Shown: in pieces, positions 26,435 through 36,123 of the stretch | Position numbering within the stretch: the first letter of the stretch is position 1 | Layout: every line of letters begins with the position of its first letter | Assembly (NCBI GenBank): GCA_046154185.1 | Contig: JBJXGE010000063.1 | Location: forward strand, 1-64,000 | DNA length: 64,000 nt | Reading direction: 5' to 3' | From: JBJXGE01 sp046154185 | GTDB lineage: Bacteria; Planctomycetota; UBA8108; UBA1146; JAJFFE01 | The notes under the pieces: model-generated | The model's input: only the letters and a program-made list of their open reading frames with translations | Database searches by the model: none | What the model was told of the DNA's origin: nothing | Translations under genes and position numbers: made by a program

Positions 26435-26797
26435 ATGATCTATCTCGCCATTACGACGATCAGCGCCGAGCACGCGGCGGCGTTTGCACGGCGGCTCGTG
26501 GAAGATGGGCTCGCCGCCTGCGTGAACATCGTCCCGGGCGTGCGCTCGATCTATCGCTGGGAAGGCAAGCTTTGCGATGACGCGGAAGTGGTGCTGCTCA
26601 TCAAAACCTCACCGCGCACGGTCGGCGGGTTCGAGGAGCGATTTCTCGCTCTGCATCCGTACACGACTCCAGAACTCTTGTTGATACCGGTCGAGGAAGG
26701 TCTCAAATCCTACTTCGAATGGGTCGAAGAGGTTTGCGGACCGCAGCCGCCGGCGCCCGACGAGGACTCGGCGGCGCGCGATCTAGAAAAACGCTGA
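26435..26797 (+). CDS. cutA: CutA-family divalent-cation tolerance protein
   Basis: A protein of 120 residues, normal for CutA. Diagnostic stretches are ITTISAEHAAAFARRLVEDG, LAACVNIVPGVRSIYRWEGK, EVVLLIKTS and HPYTTPELLLIPVEEG. CutA forms a very stable trimer with a ferredoxin-like fold; it is linked to metal tolerance, but its biochemical role is unsettled. The C-terminal ~20 residues are an acidic/charged extension. It is the first gene of a plus-strand operon, 3 nt upstream of moeA and divergent from the kinase gene. Confidence 0.93.
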   Translation: MIYLAITTISAEHAAAFARRLVEDGLAACVNIVPGVRSIYRWEGKLCDDAEVVLLIKTSPRTVGGFEERFLALHPYTTPELLLIPVEEGLKSYFEWVEEVCGPQPPAPDEDSAARDLEKR

Positions 26798-26800
26798 CTT

Positions 26801-28021
26801 ATGCAAGAGCTTGAACTCGTGCGTGCGGAAATTCTCGCGCGCCTGACGCCGCTCGATTCCGAGACGATCGAACTCGACGCGGCGATGGGTCGCGTGCTCG
26901 CCACGAGCGTGCGCGCGAGCGAGAGTTTGCCGCCCTTCGCGAATAGCTCGATGGATGGTTTCGCTCTGCGCAGCGCCGACGTCCAATCGGCGCGGCCGGA
27001 CGCGCCGGTTCGCCTAGCGGTCGTTGCGACAATCGAAGCCGGTCGCGCGCAGGTGCCGACGGTTGGCGCTCAACAAGCCGCGCGCATTTTCACCGGCGCG
27101 CCGCTCCCCGCGTGCGCCGACGCCGTATTGCCCTTTGAGCACGCGCAGAATTTTTCGGATCGGCACGTCGAAGTCGCGACGCGCGTGGCCGCGCTTCACA
27201 ACGTGCGCGTCGCCGGCGAAGAGTGCCGCTCCGGAGAAATCGTCTTCGCAGCGGGCACGATGCTCAACCCGGCGGCGATCGGGCTCCTCGCCGCGCTCGG
27301 CGCAGCGCGCGTCACCGTCATGCGTCGACCGCGCGTCGCGGTGCACGCTTCGGGCGATGAGCTAGTTGCGATCACCGCGCCGCTCGGTCCAGGACAGATT
27401 CGCAACTCGAACCTGTCGGCGATCTGCGCGCGACTCGTCGCCTGGGGTGCGATTCCGCTCGCGCGCCCGATCTTGCGCGACACGCCGGAGGCCGTGCGCG
27501 CCGGTTTCGCGGCAACCCTCGCGCTCAAGCCGGACGCGATCATCACGACGGGCGGCATTTCGGCCGGCGACCGCGATTACATCCGCGACGTCGCCCGCGA
27601 GCTCGGTGATGATGTGCAAGTACGTCGCGTCAACATGAAGCCGGGCAAGCCGCTCGTCGATGGCAAGCTCGGCGGCGTTCCCTACTTTGGGCTGCCTGGC
27701 AACCCGGCGGCGGCGCTCGTCTCGTTTGAAGTGTTCGTGCGTCCAGCGCTCGCGCAGCTCGAAAATCGACCCGACGGCATGGCGCCCCGCGTGTGGGCGC
27801 GCTCCCACGCGCGGCAGTCACTGCCGCGCACGGATCGACCGCAGTTTCTGCGCGCGCGCGTCGCGATCGACGCGACGCGCGGCGACTACGTGTTGGAGCC
27901 GTTCGGCGCGCAAGGGTCCCATTTGCTCGGCAGTTTCGCGCACGCGAATTGTCTCGTGCGCGTGGCCGCGCAGCGCGACGCGCTCGAGCCCGATGAGAAG
28001 GTCGAGGTTTGGTTACTGTGA
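26801..28021 (+). CDS. moeA: Molybdopterin molybdotransferase MoeA
   Basis: A protein of 406 residues, full length. The order matches MoeA domains: AMGRVLATSVRASESLPPFANSS in part and MDGFALR at the N-terminus; IFTGAPLPACADAV; then the MoCF-binding domain with NSNLSAICARL, TTGGISAGDRDYIRDV and MKPGKPLVDGKLGGVPYFGL; and a C-terminal domain IV. It inserts molybdate into adenylylated molybdopterin. No other molybdenum cofactor gene is in the window. It is 3 nt after cutA, and its TGA overlaps the GTG of the next gene. Confidence 0.95.
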   Translation: MQELELVRAEILARLTPLDSETIELDAAMGRVLATSVRASESLPPFANSSMDGFALRSADVQSARPDAPVRLAVVATIEAGRAQVPTVGAQQAARIFTGAPLPACADAVLPFEHAQNFSDRHVEVATRVAALHNVRVAGEECRSGEIVFAAGTMLNPAAIGLLAALGAARVTVMRRPRVAVHASGDELVAITAPLGPGQIRNSNLSAICARLVAWGAIPLARPILRDTPEAVRAGFAATLALKPDAIITTGGISAGDRDYIRDVARELGDDVQVRRVNMKPGKPLVDGKLGGVPYFGLPGNPAAALVSFEVFVRPALAQLENRPDGMAPRVWARSHARQSLPRTDRPQFLRARVAIDATRGDYVLEPFGAQGSHLLGSFAHANCLVRVAAQRDALEPDEKVEVWLL

Positions 28022-31000
28022 GATCTAGCAAGCGACATCGACTTTGGCGTCCGTGCACCTGCGCCGGTACGCTTCTCTTCGCGATTCTCATCGGGACGCT
28101 CTGGGCAGCGCCGAGCGCTCGCGCGCAAGCGCCCGCGCCGCGCGCGATCTTCGTCGTCGCGCGCGCCACCGAGCCAAAGGTCGAAATCCTGGCGGACGCG
28201 TGGCCCGGTCAAGCGCGGCCAAAAAACTACGAATACAACCAGAAAAATCACCACGAGCCGCCCGATTTCATTCAGCGCGAAACGGATTTCATCGGCCGCG
28301 TGAGTTCGAAGGCGAAAAGCTATCGCGTCATCGGCGTGCGCTGCGCGAACACGGCTGACGAGGAAATCGAGTTGCAACTCAAGAGTCCGCAGCTCGAGCG
28401 CGGCAAGAAGTTGTCGCTGGCGATTCCGCCGCGCACGACACTGTGGCGACACTTTGTCATACAGAGTGTCGTGCCGAGCCAGAACGCGAATCCGCTCGTG
28501 CTCGAACTCGAACTCGGCCTCAAAACCGAGACGCCAACGGCCGTGCGGCTCGAGTTGCCGCCCGCACTCAAGGAGACGAGAAACCTGCGCGAGGCGATGG
28601 ATCTCGCGAGCGAGCTCGATGCCGAAGATCGCGCTCGACTACGGCTCGCGCCACGCGCGGCGACGGTGTCGGTTCGCGACGATATGGGCGAGGTCGTACC
28701 GAAGGCGCAGATTCTTCTGCTCCAGGAGAACGGCCTGATGGTGTACGAGGGCCAAACCGACGCGAGTGGAATGTGGAGCGGTTTCGTCATCCCTGGCGCG
28801 TACACCGCCTACGCGTTCAAGGAGCTGGAACCGCCGCCGTTGCCGCCCGACGCCACGACCGCGGTCGAACCCGTGCCGCGGCTATTGGCGTTGCGCTCTC
28901 GACTCGCCGAAAGCGCGGGCGAAGTCGAGCTGCGCGCCACGCGCACCGTCGACGTGCTGCTCTTTGAACCGGGGGCAACGCGAAACGCCGCACCGCTGCC
29001 GCTCAAAGCGACGCGCGTTTGGCTGACATTCACGGAGTTGTTTGAGTCGTATCGCCACGATGTCGTTGCGAAGGTCGTTGGCGAGCGCGCACGACTTGAA
29101 ACGCGGCGCTCGTTTCACGCGGACCGAGTCCAAATTCTCGCGGGTAACTTTGAACTCGAAGTGTGTTTCTTCTGCGAGCCCGATGGCCCCGCACCGGCGG
29201 CGCGCGGCGGCCGGACTCGCGCGCTGGCGGACGACACGTTGGAACGGTCGATCTTGCTGCGCCAGCGCATCGCCGCGGATGGGCTCGCCGTCGAGATCCT
29301 CCACGATCCGGCGCGCGCCGGTCGCGTGCGTCTCGCGCCGCGCAGCGGGTTTGGTCCGGGACTCGAAGCCCGCCTCAAACTGGTCGCCGCCGACGGCATG
29401 CGCGAGACGCTCGACTTCCGCACGCAAGGAGTCGTCGAACTCGAAGTCGCGCCGGGGCGCTATCGCTACCAGCTCACTCAGAATCTCGAGGGCGGCGGCG
29501 CGCTGTCGTATCTCCCGGATGCGGTTGTGGCCACGGCCGGCACAACGAGCGACATCTCGGCGCAAGGACCGTGGAGTTTCACGCTCTACTATCAGCGCGT
29601 GGGCAAAAAGCTGCAGTTCTACTTGGCGCTGAGCGATGCGCGTGGACGCGTGCTCGCGTCGCTCCCGAACGGCCCGGGAAAGCGCTACCTGCGACCCGAC
29701 CTCAGCGCCGAGCCGTTGGCGATCGAAGAATTGCGTTGGGAGATGGCCTCCGGCATCGAGCGCGTCGATGTCGAAGCGCTCGTCGTCGCCGTCGAGATTC
29801 CGATCGGGACAGAACTCGTTCGCGAGCGGCCGCGCATCGAGAAGTTTGAGCAACACTCGGTGGCTGGAGCGGGCGGCACCGCGCCGCGCGTGTTCGCCGA
29901 ACGTCTGAAAGCGATCTTGGGCGAATTCGCGCGATGCCTCGCGGGGAGTCGACGCTTCTTGAATCTCCCCGTCGGCGGCACGCCCCACATGCAGCTCAAC
30001 TTCGACATCTTCTTGCCGCCCGGTGTCGGCGGGCTCGGCGGCGGCGGCACCATCACGCTCGACCTCGCCGATCTCTTCTACTACACGTCGGCGACCGATC
30101 CGTTGCCGGGCGCATTCCTCCACGAACTTGGTCACAACCTCGGTTTCGGACACGACCCTTACATGCTGCTTGCGCCCGCCGGGGCGGACGAGGAGCGCTA
30201 TGGCTCGTTCGGTTACCGCATGCTCAATGCGACGGCGTTTCAACGCGCGCTTGGCTATCTCGATCGTTTGCGCGTCGACGATCGCGCGCCGTGGCAACTC
30301 GATGACGGCGTATTCGCCGCGCTGCGACTCCTCTTCGGCCCCGAAGTGCACGTGAAGATGTTCCAGGAGCGAAAAGTCTCTGAGAAGACGCTCGTGCTCC
30401 ACGGGCTGTCGAGTATCGAGCGCATTGCGACTTTGTATTCGCTCGCGGTCGAGCAGAATGTCGCTTGGGTGTTTCGGGCACTCGGCTGGCCGGTCTTTGA
30501 TGATCGCGTGGAGCTCGGCGCGCACGCGGTGCGCGTGTTGCGCAAACATCCGCCGCAGCTCAACTATGAGCGCGTCGACGGCACGCCGCTCAGCGCGTGG
30601 TGGTTATTCGGTCCGGTCGTAGGAAACTCGGCGACGCCGGCCGACGCGGAGTCTCCGCCGACTTGGACGCGCAGCGAATGGCCGACGCGCTTCGTCGCGC
30701 TCGACGCCGAGCGCCCGCCCGCCGAGACCGTGCAGCGCTACCTTCTCTATCGCAAAGTGAAAAGCGCGGAAGACGCCGACGTGCAATTCCTCATCGCTTC
30801 GGACGTGCAGCTCGAAGTGCGCGTCAACGACAGCATCGTCGCCAGCATCGATGCGTCACCGCAGCAATCGCAACCGCTCCATGATGAAATGATGTTGAAT
30901 CAAAAACGGCCGTACACGGCGCATCTCTTTCGCGGCGAGAATCACATCGAGGTCGGCGTGATCCAGCCGCCGGGCGCGCGTGGTTTCACATTCGAGTTCA

Positions 31001-31539
31001 TCACGCCGGCCGGGAAGCCCTATCCGCTGGAGCTGTGCGCGGACGCGCCGGTCGAGGAAGGCGCCATCGCCAAAACGAAAAAGCTCAAGCCGAACGGGCC
31101 GATCTTCAACGGCTCGTTCGAGCTCGGCGGCGCCACGCCGACCGCATGGATCCCGGGACCCATCGAGGGCGCGCTCAAGTTTGCGCTCGATGACGGGGAG
31201 AAGGTGGAAGGCAAACGGAGCCTGCGCGCGACCGTGGAGTCATCGGCGCGCGGCGGCACGATTCAGCGCATCACGGTCGAGCCGGGCAAGCGGTACTTGA
31301 TTCGCGCGGCGATGCGGAGCAAGGACTTCGCGGGTCAAGCTTACGTTTCGTTTTTCTCGGGCGATGTGCATGCCGCGCAAGCGCGCACGACGCCGTTGGA
31401 GACCGCCAACTCACCGTGGCAACGATTCGAGTATAAGTGGTTTTCGGGTGCGAGCCGCTGCGTGTACGTCGCGTGCTATGTGACCGGCAGTCGTGGTACG
31501 GTGTGGTTCGACACACTCGAAATGGTGGAGACGAAATAG
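28018..31539 (+). CDS. Secreted multidomain protein with metzincin-like zinc site and C-terminal carbohydrate-binding-like domain
   Basis: About 1173 residues from the GTG at 28018, which overlaps the moeA stop as GTGA; a TTG at 28009 is the alternative. A signal peptide (LLFAILIGTLWAAPSARAQA) is followed by ~650 residues of beta-rich sequence, including a CnaB-like segment (VSVRDDMGEVVPKAQILLL). At residues ~702-712 is HELGHNLGFGH, an HExxHxxGxxH zinc-binding site as in metzincin peptidases, with GSFGYRMLNA downstream as a possible Met-turn equivalent. The last ~150 residues (NGSFELGGATPTAWIPGPIE, KRSLRATVES, WQRFEYKWFSG) resemble CBM4/9-type sandwich domains. The likely role is an exported protease acting on a glycosylated or wall substrate. 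No known peptidase family is assigned with certainty. Confidence 0.75.
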   Translation: MRSSKRHRLWRPCTCAGTLLFAILIGTLWAAPSARAQAPAPRAIFVVARATEPKVEILADAWPGQARPKNYEYNQKNHHEPPDFIQRETDFIGRVSSKAKSYRVIGVRCANTADEEIELQLKSPQLERGKKLSLAIPPRTTLWRHFVIQSVVPSQNANPLVLELELGLKTETPTAVRLELPPALKETRNLREAMDLASELDAEDRARLRLAPRAATVSVRDDMGEVVPKAQILLLQENGLMVYEGQTDASGMWSGFVIPGAYTAYAFKELEPPPLPPDATTAVEPVPRLLALRSRLAESAGEVELRATRTVDVLLFEPGATRNAAPLPLKATRVWLTFTELFESYRHDVVAKVVGERARLETRRSFHADRVQILAGNFELEVCFFCEPDGPAPAARGGRTRALADDTLERSILLRQRIAADGLAVEILHDPARAGRVRLAPRSGFGPGLEARLKLVAADGMRETLDFRTQGVVELEVAPGRYRYQLTQNLEGGGALSYLPDAVVATAGTTSDISAQGPWSFTLYYQRVGKKLQFYLALSDARGRVLASLPNGPGKRYLRPDLSAEPLAIEELRWEMASGIERVDVEALVVAVEIPIGTELVRERPRIEKFEQHSVAGAGGTAPRVFAERLKAILGEFARCLAGSRRFLNLPVGGTPHMQLNFDIFLPPGVGGLGGGGTITLDLADLFYYTSATDPLPGAFLHELGHNLGFGHDPYMLLAPAGADEERYGSFGYRMLNATAFQRALGYLDRLRVDDRAPWQLDDGVFAALRLLFGPEVHVKMFQERKVSEKTLVLHGLSSIERIATLYSLAVEQNVAWVFRALGWPVFDDRVELGAHAVRVLRKHPPQLNYERVDGTPLSAWWLFGPVVGNSATPADAESPPTWTRSEWPTRFVALDAERPPAETVQRYLLYRKVKSAEDADVQFLIASDVQLEVRVNDSIVASIDASPQQSQPLHDEMMLNQKRPYTAHLFRGENHIEVGVIQPPGARGFTFEFITPAGKPYPLELCADAPVEEGAIAKTKKLKPNGPIFNGSFELGGATPTAWIPGPIEGALKFALDDGEKVEGKRSLRATVESSARGGTIQRITVEPGKRYLIRAAMRSKDFAGQAYVSFFSGDVHAAQARTTPLETANSPWQRFEYKWFSGASRCVYVACYVTGSRGTVWFDTLEMVETK

Positions 31540-31541
31540 GC

Positions 31542-32150
31542 GTGAGCACGAATTCCGAGTTGCCGGAGTTGCGCTTTCCGGATGAGTCGACGTTGGCGCC
31601 GATCCAGCTCTATCCGGGGCCGCTGCTCCTGGGGCGCGCCGAGGAATGCGATCGGCGCATTCCCCATCCGAAAGTCTCGAAGCGGCAGGCCGAAATCTTG
31701 CGTAATAGCGACGGCTGGTTCATTCGCGATCTCGGCAGCTCGAACGGGACGCGCGTCGATGGCGAAACGTGCGAAGAGTCGCGGCCGCTCTATCACGGCG
31801 CAAAGCTGCGGCTCGGCGGATTGAATGCGGTGTTCCACGCGCCGGGCGTCGAGCGACCGCGGCCGGCGGCGCCGATCGTCAGCACCGTGACGGTAGCGAC
31901 GAGTGACCAAGCCGCGCCGCTGCGCACGCCCGAACCGCGAAAGCAAACGGCGATCACACCTGCGACGCGCGCTGCCTGGCAAACACGCGCGGTCGTGCGC
32001 GAATGGAGTCGCGTCTTGTGGGCGCTGGTGTTCTTGGCGCTTTGTTTGTTCGTGTACTTGCTCGCGATCAGCGAGCTGCGGAAGTCGCGAGCCGGCCGCG
32101 TGAGCGGCGCGGTTTACGATGCCACGGACGCGCCGCACAGTCAGTTTTGA
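31542..32150 (+). CDS. FHA-domain membrane protein
   Basis: A protein of 202 residues from the GTG at 31542, 2 nt after the metalloprotease-like gene. The FHA domain is at residues ~15-100 (LLLGRAEECDRRIPHPKVSK, RDLGSSNGTRVDGE, LRLGGLNAVFH), so the protein should bind phosphothreonine peptides in the cytoplasm. A single membrane helix at ~160-180 (VLWALVFLALCLFVYLLAI) is near the C-terminus, making it tail-anchored. A plausible partner is the FHA-kinase encoded divergently at 23697-26354, but this is inference. Confidence 0.8.
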   Translation: MSTNSELPELRFPDESTLAPIQLYPGPLLLGRAEECDRRIPHPKVSKRQAEILRNSDGWFIRDLGSSNGTRVDGETCEESRPLYHGAKLRLGGLNAVFHAPGVERPRPAAPIVSTVTVATSDQAAPLRTPEPRKQTAITPATRAAWQTRAVVREWSRVLWALVFLALCLFVYLLAISELRKSRAGRVSGAVYDATDAPHSQF

Positions 32151-32193
32151 TCACCTCTTCAGCTAACAGCGTTAACGGAAAAGTGAGTCGCGT

Positions 32194-33114
32194 GTGACGG
32201 GTCCGAAAGAAGAGCCACAACCAGCGGTCGTCGAGGACGATGATGAGATTCTCGATGAGACGACCGCGACCGATGTGAGCGCGGATGGCCTAGCGCCGGA
32301 GGAAGATTCGGAAGCCGACGAGCCGCGGACATCGCCGATGGCTTCGCCGCGGCGCGGGCGGCGCATCGAAATCGAGACGCTTCACGCGGACGCCGATCTC
32401 TGCGCGATCAACAAACCGGTTGGCCTCGCAACCGTGTCCGATCGTTGGAATGCGAACGCGCCGACCGTGATCGGCGAGCTTTGGCGATTGTGGCAGCGCA
32501 CGGATCCGGCGAGTCCACGGCCGCATCTCATTCATCGACTCGATCGCGATACGAGCGGCGTGCTGCTCTTTGCGCGGCATCGCGATGCGCAGGCGCATGT
32601 GCGCGAGCAGTTCCGCGCCCGCACGGTAACGAAAACTTATCTCGCGTTGGTGGTCGGTCAGCCGGAGCGGGAGGGACGTATCGAACTCGAGATTGCGCCG
32701 AGCGAGCAGCGCCCGGGCGCCATGAAGGTCGTCAAGCGCGGCGGCAAAGCGTGTCGCACGGACTATGAGGTCTTGGATCGCTTCGGCGATCTCAGCCTTC
32801 TCCTCGTGAAGCCGCACACCGGCCGTACGCATCAAATCCGCATCTCGCTCGCCACGATCGAATGCCCGTGCGCGTGCGACCCGATCTACGGCGATGGCGA
32901 GCCGATTTTTCTTTCGCACTACAAGCGCGACTACCACCTGAGTAAAGGCGACGTCGAACGGCCGCTCATCGCGCGCACGGCGCTCCACGCCGAGGACTTG
33001 ACGATCGCGCACCCAAGCGGCAGCGGCCCCCTCACGTTGCACGCCGAACTACCAAAGGATTTTCGCGCGACCCTGCGACAACTCGAACGCTGGACGCGCG
33101 GCGGTCGCGGTTGA
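32194..33114 (+). CDS. RluA-family RNA pseudouridine synthase
   Basis: A protein of 306 residues starting at the GTG at 32194. The catalytic motif HLIHRLDRDTSGVLLFAR contains the invariant Asp. Other family stretches are CAINKPVGLATV, TKTYLALVVG, RTDYEVLDRFGDLSLLLVKP and HTGRTHQIRISLA. It isomerises specific uridines in rRNA or tRNA; the site cannot be told. The first ~50 residues are an acidic, disordered extension (VVEDDDEILDETTATDV), and no S4 domain is present. It is the last gene of the cutA-moeA cluster, 43 nt after the FHA gene. Confidence 0.92.
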   Translation: MTGPKEEPQPAVVEDDDEILDETTATDVSADGLAPEEDSEADEPRTSPMASPRRGRRIEIETLHADADLCAINKPVGLATVSDRWNANAPTVIGELWRLWQRTDPASPRPHLIHRLDRDTSGVLLFARHRDAQAHVREQFRARTVTKTYLALVVGQPEREGRIELEIAPSEQRPGAMKVVKRGGKACRTDYEVLDRFGDLSLLLVKPHTGRTHQIRISLATIECPCACDPIYGDGEPIFLSHYKRDYHLSKGDVERPLIARTALHAEDLTIAHPSGSGPLTLHAELPKDFRATLRQLERWTRGGRG

Positions 33115-33554
33115 GGAGCGCGGACGAGACCGCAGACGACTGAGTCCAAAGATAAGACACCTTTGCGATCGAGAGTCATGCGAGCGTTCTTTCCGGGCCG
33201 ACACGTCGAACGTTTTCTGGTCTAGTAGCCTGCACCGTCGGTTTTTCGAGCGACGACACCGCGCCCCCCGCCGTTTTGCGGTCAGACTAACCACTTCAGG
33301 GTTTATTCCGAGTCAGCGCCACCACCGGTGGCACGCGCGTCCGCGCGGGATCGAAAGATTTTCGTGTTTCGCAAAGGCTGTTTCCCAGCGCAATTGCTCG
33401 CGCTTTCGGGCGTCACCAGCGCACGCACAAGGATGTGTTCTTCTATCGCGCTCACCGATATGGCGAGCGAGTTGCTTTACGCCTCGCGAACTATGTAGTC
33501 CGGGCCGGTTGGACTCGCTGCCGGCGTGGGTGATTTCAGGGAAGGTGGTGACGG
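33115..33554. other. Intergenic region, no gene seen
   Basis: About 440 bp after the pseudouridine synthase gene. No ORF with a good start, no tRNA cloverleaf and no strong hairpin is visible. The last 15 bases carry the ribosome-binding site GGAAGGTGG of the following gene. Base composition is slightly less GC-rich than the flanking genes. Confidence 0.5.
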
Positions 33555-34343
33555 ATGGTTCGAGTGCTAGCCGCGGGGCTTCGTCAGTGCGGCGTTCTGG
33601 CGTTTGCGTTTTGCTTCGCGACATCTCTCATCGCGGCGCAAGTGTCGCGCGAGGATGGACAGCCGCTCAGCGATGCGGAGCGCGCCATCGCCGAGCGTTT
33701 TCACGCGACCGAAGTCGTCTTCAAAGCCGACGGTCGCGTCTCATTGCTCTACGACTTTGAGTCCATGGATCCCGAGCTGCTCGCTGATTGGTCGCCGAGT
33801 CTCGACAAGATGAACAAGACGGCGCGCTGGTCGCGCGACGGGGAAGGGAGCTGGCGCACGGTCAATCACGGGCTCGTGATCGCTGACAAGGGTTTGCTCG
33901 TCCACGCCGCGCGCTGGATCGACGTCACGTGTGAGGTGGATTGTTTATCCGTGTCGGGTTCGCGCGATGGAGACTTGCTCGCGGCGGTGTATTGCTACGA
34001 CAAGGGCAAACAGATCTACGGCAGCAACTTCGGCACACAGCTCGTACGGCTGACGGGTCGAGGCGCTCCCGTGAACGCCATTCCAAAAGTGTGTCCCAGT
34101 CGTTGCGTGGGCGACAAGCGTTTTAGCTTTGGCTACCGCTACGCGGCGGGTGCGCTCGTGACGCAGCACTCGAAACGCGACGTACTCTCGAGCGACGGGC
34201 ACGATGGCTTCCTGAAGAAGTCACAACCCGGTCAAGCCGGAATCTGCTGGTCCGGACGCATGCAGTGCTTCGTCTTTCAAGTGCGCCTGGAGGGCAAACT
34301 GGACGAGGATTGGCTGAAGGACGCGAGCGTAGCGAAACGCTGA
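33555..34343 (+). CDS. Hypothetical secreted protein
   Basis: A protein of 262 residues; the ATG at 33555 follows GGAAGGTGG. It has a signal peptide (GVLAFAFCFATSLIAAQV). The body contains LLYDFESMDPELLADWSPSL, HAARWIDVTCEVDCLSVSG, LAAVYCYDKGKQIYGSNFG and GICWSGRMQCFVFQVRLEGK, a beta-rich pattern like a concanavalin-type jelly roll, with six or so Cys that could form disulphides. No family is recognised with confidence. Downstream, 79 nt away, is the ChaN-like gene. Confidence 0.7.
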   Translation: MVRVLAAGLRQCGVLAFAFCFATSLIAAQVSREDGQPLSDAERAIAERFHATEVVFKADGRVSLLYDFESMDPELLADWSPSLDKMNKTARWSRDGEGSWRTVNHGLVIADKGLLVHAARWIDVTCEVDCLSVSGSRDGDLLAAVYCYDKGKQIYGSNFGTQLVRLTGRGAPVNAIPKVCPSRCVGDKRFSFGYRYAAGALVTQHSKRDVLSSDGHDGFLKKSQPGQAGICWSGRMQCFVFQVRLEGKLDEDWLKDASVAKR

Positions 34344-34422
34344 TCGGCACTCCGACGGTTGCGCTCCGATCGCGCCGACGGGCGGGCTCGAAATTGCCGG
34401 CGCAGCGCGTTATGGTCTCGGC

Positions 34423-36066
34423 ATGTCCTCGTTTCGTCGGCGACTCATCGTCATGCAACGTCGGTTTGTTCGCGAAGCGCGGACGCAGATTGCCGAGACG
34501 CTTGGCAAGCCATCGGCGGCGCTTCGTAAATACAGCTCGGAGTACAGCCGTGCGTTTCGCGCTCGCGCCACGCCGGTGCGTGAATCGGCGATTCTGCGCA
34601 CGCTCGCGCGCGCGGACATCGCCTACTTCGGCGACTATCACACGCTGCGCGAGGCGCAACGGGCGCCGCTGCGGCTACTCGAGCAGTTAGTTGCGCACGG
34701 CCGTCCGCTCTGCCTTGCGACTGAAGTTGTCCGACTGACGCACCAAAATGAACTCGACGCGTATCTGCATGGCGCGATCGACGAAGCCGAGTTCCTGGCG
34801 CGTATCGACTACGACAACACGTGGGGCTTTCCCTGGCGCAATTACCGGTTGCAATTCGAATTCGCGCGCACTCACGGCATCCCTATGCTGGCAATCAACA
34901 GTGACCCCGCCGTTTTGAAAGACGATCTGACGCTGCGCGATCGGATGGCGGCGATGGTGATCGTCGAACGGTTGCAGCGCGAGCCCGCCGGTTTCATGGC
35001 GGTTTTCTTCGGCGACTTGCACATTGCGCCCGCGCACTTACCGGCCCATGTCGAGCGGTTACTCGCGGGGCGTGCCCGCATGAAGCGCCGGCGCGTCATC
35101 ATCTACCAAAACGACGATGACGTTTATTGGCGTCTCGCTCGGGTTGGCAAGGAGCAAGCCACTTTCGCAGTGCGCATCGACAAGGAAAGTTTCTGCCTCG
35201 TCAGCAGCACGCCACTTTCCAAGTACCAGTCGTATCTCAACTGGGAGCTCAATCAGGAGGAGATCGAAGAATCGCGCGAGCTCGGTACGACGGCCGGAGC
35301 ACCCAGCGACTTCATGACCGAGCAAGTGCACGCGCACGTCCGAAGGATCGCGGCATTCCTTGGCATCGAACGCCCGGGTCTCGATGATTTCACCGTCTAC
35401 ACGAGTCGCGATCTGGGCTTTCTCGACGAGATCGGCCGCCGACGCGGCATGAGTCGAACTCGGTTGCGCGCCATCGCCGCGCAGCTCGAGCAAGCCGAGT
35501 GTTGTTATCTGGTGGAAGAGCGCATCGTCTACCTCGGCAATCTCAGCGTCGAACACGCGGCCGAAGAGGCGGCGCACTTTCTCAACACGGAGCTGGCGGG
35601 ACACGTCGCGCGACCACCGACGCCGCGGTTTGAGTTCTATTATCGCGCCATGAAAGAGGCGATCGGTTTCGTCGGTGCGAAGATCATCCAACCGAAACGG
35701 GAATGTCCGAGTCGCTCGGATTTTAGCGCGCTACTCAAGGAGAGCCGCGGCGCCGCGCTCACTGCGCAACTCCGCACGCTGCGCCAAGTCGCGCGCGACG
35801 CGCTGCAGCATCTCGCGGCGGAGGATCGTTGGATCGCAAAAGGGGGCGGCGCGTTGCCGCGGCTTGACGCGCTCCTCCATCGATCCCCCGCCGTCTTGAA
35901 CGGCGCCACGCACTCGCTCGGCTACTTGCTCGGTGAACGCATTTACTCAGCGATGGCCGCCGAACGCTTGCCCCCGGTCGCGATCCGAACGCTGTTCGAA
36001 GAACGCTTTGAGTCTCCCGACCGCCCGCGCGCGCTCTATTTCGAGTGGCGGGCGCGGACCGAGTAG
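34423..36066 (+). CDS. ChaN-domain protein with long C-terminal extension
   Basis: A protein of 547 residues. Residues ~60-220 match the ChaN/haem-binding-uptake (TIKI/EreA-like) fold: ADIAYFGDYHTLREAQ, PLCLATEVVRLTHQNELDAY, IDYDNTWGFPWRNYRLQFEF, IPMLAINSD and FMAVFFGDLHIAPAHLP, with the Asp-His and Glu positions of that superfamily. ChaN binds haem in Campylobacter; other members are esterases or peptidases, so the activity is open. The ~300 C-terminal residues are helical and unassigned (YLLGERIYSAMAAERLPP near the end). There is no signal peptide or lipobox, so it may be cytoplasmic, unlike classical ChaN lipoproteins. Confidence 0.75.
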   Translation: MSSFRRRLIVMQRRFVREARTQIAETLGKPSAALRKYSSEYSRAFRARATPVRESAILRTLARADIAYFGDYHTLREAQRAPLRLLEQLVAHGRPLCLATEVVRLTHQNELDAYLHGAIDEAEFLARIDYDNTWGFPWRNYRLQFEFARTHGIPMLAINSDPAVLKDDLTLRDRMAAMVIVERLQREPAGFMAVFFGDLHIAPAHLPAHVERLLAGRARMKRRRVIIYQNDDDVYWRLARVGKEQATFAVRIDKESFCLVSSTPLSKYQSYLNWELNQEEIEESRELGTTAGAPSDFMTEQVHAHVRRIAAFLGIERPGLDDFTVYTSRDLGFLDEIGRRRGMSRTRLRAIAAQLEQAECCYLVEERIVYLGNLSVEHAAEEAAHFLNTELAGHVARPPTPRFEFYYRAMKEAIGFVGAKIIQPKRECPSRSDFSALLKESRGAALTAQLRTLRQVARDALQHLAAEDRWIAKGGGALPRLDALLHRSPAVLNGATHSLGYLLGERIYSAMAAERLPPVAIRTLFEERFESPDRPRALYFEWRARTE

Positions 36067-36123
36067 GAATGTGTGGCTGGCATTCAACTGTCTCAGTTAC
36101 CAGAGGTGGGGATCGGCGCAAAT

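Noticed and set aside
28882..30549. 555-codon minus-strand frame opposite the metzincin-like protein
   Set aside because: The plus-strand gene has a signal peptide, a zinc motif and operon context; the antisense frame has none.
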